35,462 bases of DNA. It comes from Cytophagales bacterium. Lineage in GTDB: Bacteria; Bacteroidota; Bacteroidia; Cytophagales; Thermoflexibacteraceae. A program made the translations under genes and the position numbers. The stretch covers positions 1-35,462 of the forward strand of contig CANGYA010000017.1 in NCBI GenBank assembly GCA_947457925.1, given 5' to 3'. Positions 32,787-35,462 of this stretch are shown in pieces; position 1 is the stretch's first letter, and every line of letters starts with the position of its first letter. The notes under the pieces are model-generated. The model ran no database searches, had not been told where the DNA came from, and worked only from the letters and a program-made list of their open reading frames with translations.

Positions 32787-35462
32787 CTAATCTTTCAAAA
32801 CTTGTATCCAACCTTTACAAGTTTTGCCTTCTGGAGAAGTAAGTAAATAGTAATATGTTGCTACGTCCACATCTCCCCAGTCGTTTTGGTAATTCTCTGA
32901 CTTGAATTTGACATTGCCGTAACGGTCATAAATTTCTATTTTCCAACCATCACGTACTTTGTCTATCACAAATCTTTCGTTTTTACTATCACCATTTGGC
33001 GTAATGACGTTAGCCGATTTTAGATTTTCTATTTGTATTTTTTGGGTTTTAGTCTTGCGACAAACACCATTAAATACTTCCAAAATTACTTCGTATTCAC
33101 CTGAAACAGGGTATTCATACGAGCTAATGTTAACTGTTGTAAGTTCCTCACCGTTGCCCAATTTCCATTTGTATTCGCCTGTACCAATGGTTTTATTCAC
33201 AAAACTTACTTTGGCACTGCTACCACATTCAGAGGTAATTTGCACTTCAAAATCTGGTTTTATATCAGGAGCAACCGTTACCAATATAGAAGTATCTCTG
33301 AAACAACCTTTGACATTAAAAATACGCACATTGTATCGGGTGCTTACCATTGGGTTGGCTATTGGATTGGCAATAGTTGGATTACTAAGCCCTGTAATAG
33401 GTGTCCAAACATATTTTACCCCTCCATTAGCAGCTAACTGAATACTTGCATTTTGGCAAATCGTTGGTTTTTCGGGTTTCAAGGTAATGTTTTTGTAAAA
33501 ATTAATGTCGTTTCTCTCAATTTTTACAGTCCGTACCACTTCACGGCTACAAGCCTGATTAATGGCTTTTAGTTTAATGGTAAATAACCCTGCGGTTTCG
33601 TAACGGAAAGCTGGCGGATTTTCGCCTATGTACGTTTGCTCATTGCCCAAATCCCATTGGTACGCCGTACCGTTGAGCAACGTAGGTGTTAATTTGACTA
33701 ATGGATACTCTTGGTCGCAACTTTCCTCTAATAACACACTAAAATCTGCTTGTATTGGCGAGTACACATTGACCAAAACATTGGTATCTCTGTAACAACC
33801 CATTGCATTTGTAATGCGGACAGCATAACGAGTAGTAACGGTTGGCGAAGCTAATGGGTTGCTAATCAAAGGATTATTTAAGCCCGTTGTAGGTGTCCAA
33901 CTATAAGCAATTCCGCCTATGGCTTGTAGTTGTACTTTTTCTCCTGCACAGATGTTTTGCGTAGGCGAAACAGCAATGCGTGAATAAAAATCAAAGTCTG
34001 GGTTTTCTTTGTAAGCCAACTGGTAGGTCTTACTACTTGAGCATACACCGTTATTAACTGTCAAAGTAATCACATAAGTACCTGCTGCATTGTAACTAAA
34101 ACTTGGTGCTTGCACCAAATTACTGCCTTGCCCATTGCCAAAATCCCAACTATACGTAATATTTGTACCAAAGGTAGATACGTTTTGAATAGTTACTTGT
34201 GGGAATCTGCTACATGAATCACGCAAGAAAACTCGGAAGTCTGCCGTAACCGCAGGCACTACGCTTACTGTAATGCTGGTGTCTTTACTACAATTAAATT
34301 GGTTAAAAATCCTTACTCTATAAGTCGTTGTTTGCGAAGGACTTGCAATAGGATTAGCTATAGTAGGATTGTTCAAACCTTCGGAAGGACTCCATTGGTA
34401 TTGTGTGCCTCCGTTGGCTTGTAACTGCACAAATTCACCTTTACAAATAGCTTTTATAGGTTGTAAGGTGGGATAAATGACTGCATTTCTACGGATTTGC
34501 ACAGTTTTTTCTGCACTATTGCGACAAGACTGTCCATTGTACGCATACAAACGAATGCTATAATTGCCTTCGGCATTATATCTTAGCACTGGATTTTTGG
34601 CAGCCGAACCTGTACCGTTGCCAAAATCCCACCAGAAACTTGTTGCATTGACAGATTCATTGTTCAATGTGATTAACGGGAATGTGGAACAAGAGTCTGA
34701 CTGTTGCAACGTAAATCTTGCAACAGGTAAAGTTTCTACGCCTATCGTAACGGGAATTTCTTTGAAACAACCCAAATTATTACTAATTCTTACAGTATAA
34801 GTGGTAGTAGCAGATGGCGAAGCAATAGGATTTGCAATGTTTGGATTGTCCAAACCAATGGCAGGTGTCCAACTATAAATAGTACCCCCTGAGGCAGATA
34901 ACTGCACATTGCCACCCGTACAAATCACTTGACTATCACTCACTTTCGCATTCAAAATAGGATTTGGCTCTATTAGAATACTTTTAGTAATTGTATTTTC
35001 ACAACCATTGGCATTGCGAACTGTTAAACGAATAGTATAAGTGCCTACAGTTGCATAGCGAAAAGGTGCTGGTGTAAGGTCTGTTGAAGTTTGTCCATTG
35101 CCAAAATCCCATAAATATGTAGTGCCTGCTGTTGTACTTGAATGATTGCTTAGTGTTACCAAAGGTATTGTAGCACAAGGCTCTGCAAAAGCATGATTAA
35201 AGGCTGCCGTAGGTCTTTCATTTACTTCTACGGTTACAGTTTCTGTTTTTTGGCAAATACCATTAGAAATCACCACACTATAAGTAGTTGTAACAGAAGG
35301 ATTTGCAATAGGATTAGCTATGTTTGCGTCATTTAAACCTGTAGCTGGTGTCCAAGTGTAAGTTGCACCACCTGTGGCTTGTAGTTGCACACTATTGCCT
35401 GTACAAATGCGTTGTGTAGGCGAAATAGTGGTAGTTAGTGGCGTACCAGCTACTATAGTGAT
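32787..35462 (-). CDS. PKD-repeat surface protein with gliding/T9SS C-terminal domain (5' end missing)
   Basis: The visible part has 891 residues; the frame is open to the window edge, so the start is outside (an in-frame GTG near 35390 is internal to a repeat and not a real start). It contains five repeat units of about 165 residues. Each begins IC-G-x-VQLxAxGG-x-Y-WTP-x-GLxxPxIANPIASP, then a YxVRI-N segment ending with a conserved Cys. A PKD-like half follows, with C-x-FPxxT-N-S, then a W-DFGNG strand, then Y-x-G-x-Y-x-I-x-L. The last about 80 residues (NVITPNGDSKNERF...IYDRYGNV...TCKGWIQVLKD) form the gliding motility-associated/T9SS type B C-terminal domain. It is an outer-surface or secreted adhesin-like protein. 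Confidence 0.92.
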   Translation of the reverse strand: MTIVAGTPLTTTISPTQRICTGNSVQLQATGGATYTWTPATGLNDANIANPIANPSVTTTYSVVISNGICQKTETVTVEVNERPTAAFNHAFAEPCATIPLVTLSNHSSTTAGTTYLWDFGNGQTSTDLTPAPFRYATVGTYTIRLTVRNANGCENTITKSILIEPNPILNAKVSDSQVICTGGNVQLSASGGTIYSWTPAIGLDNPNIANPIASPSATTTYTVRISNNLGCFKEIPVTIGVETLPVARFTLQQSDSCSTFPLITLNNESVNATSFWWDFGNGTGSAAKNPVLRYNAEGNYSIRLYAYNGQSCRNSAEKTVQIRRNAVIYPTLQPIKAICKGEFVQLQANGGTQYQWSPSEGLNNPTIANPIASPSQTTTYRVRIFNQFNCSKDTSITVSVVPAVTADFRVFLRDSCSRFPQVTIQNVSTFGTNITYSWDFGNGQGSNLVQAPSFSYNAAGTYVITLTVNNGVCSSSKTYQLAYKENPDFDFYSRIAVSPTQNICAGEKVQLQAIGGIAYSWTPTTGLNNPLISNPLASPTVTTRYAVRITNAMGCYRDTNVLVNVYSPIQADFSVLLEESCDQEYPLVKLTPTLLNGTAYQWDLGNEQTYIGENPPAFRYETAGLFTIKLKAINQACSREVVRTVKIERNDINFYKNITLKPEKPTICQNASIQLAANGGVKYVWTPITGLSNPTIANPIANPMVSTRYNVRIFNVKGCFRDTSILVTVAPDIKPDFEVQITSECGSSAKVSFVNKTIGTGEYKWKLGNGEELTTVNISSYEYPVSGEYEVILEVFNGVCRKTKTQKIQIENLKSANVITPNGDSKNERFVIDKVRDGWKIEIYDRYGNVKFKSENYQNDWGDVDVATYYYLLTSPEGKTCKGWIQVLKD

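Noticed and set aside
35388-35390. GTG as the start of the PKD-repeat gene
   Set aside because: The same frame continues without a stop to the window edge with the repeat pattern (ICTGNSVQLQ), so the true start is outside.
1-35462. tRNA, rRNA or CRISPR array
   Set aside because: No cloverleaf, rRNA core sequence or spaced direct-repeat array was noticed on reading either strand; a dedicated scan was not possible.

Overview
The window looks like chromosomal DNA from a Bacteroidota bacterium, most likely of the Cytophagales/Sphingobacteriales type. Supporting signs are the AT-rich composition, several TAnnTTTG -7 promoter boxes, the absence of obvious Shine-Dalgarno sites, and lineage-typical families: GWxTD, DUF1573, DUF6526, a C-terminal T9SS-type sorting domain on an amylase, and a gliding-motility-associated (CHU_C) C-terminus on a PKD-repeat adhesin. 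No tRNA, rRNA, CRISPR array or transposase was recognised.

Layout. 1-6.6 kb: a dispersed repeat, a large secreted TPR/DUF3857/transglutaminase protein, glyA, a dense REP-like palindrome cluster and a TlpA-like thiol-disulfide lipoprotein. 6.6-8.9 kb: an accessory module made of an XRE regulator (minus strand), a divergent DarT-like ADP-ribosyltransferase with an N-terminal membrane segment and coiled coil, and, 4 bp downstream, a NADAR-like protein. 9-14.4 kb: a CpcT/CpeT-like secreted protein, the second (inverted) copy of the dispersed repeat, a secreted GH13 amylase-family enzyme and a GWxTD protein. 14.4-17.6 kb: murB, a small lipoprotein and an RsbU/SpoIIE-type PP2C phosphatase, all on the minus strand. 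17.7-19.2 kb: a TetR regulator and an alpha/beta hydrolase, each preceded by the same palindromic operator. 19.4-24.8 kb: a two-repeat secreted protein, a DUF6526 membrane protein, an extended Ddl-like ATP-grasp ligase, a DUF1573 protein, greA and a small Cys-containing protein. 24.8-29.1 kb: mreC, divergent ftsE, dnaK and a small membrane protein. 29.2 kb to the end: a GNAT-nitrilase fusion, a saccharopine/alanine-dehydrogenase-like oxidoreductase, a small unknown protein and the 3' part of a giant PKD-repeat surface protein that runs off the window.

Most of the window is housekeeping and envelope biology (MurB, Ddl, MreC, FtsE, DnaK, GreA, GlyA). The stand-out region is 6.6-8.9 kb. The toxin candidate retains the DarT landmarks, including the YQAE segment with the presumed catalytic glutamate. 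Its partner retains NADAR landmarks (LSPFYP, SVExxWQ) but lacks the usual WGDG/GxN end motif. I read it as a membrane-tethered DarT-NADAR-type toxin-antitoxin or anti-phage module with a possibly length-variable coiled coil. This is inference from motifs; no search was run.

Intergenic regions are unusually rich in paired palindromes (5.7-6.0, 15.5, 16.2, 20.8 and 20.9 kb). Several of their arms share a CTTTAG/CTAAAG core.
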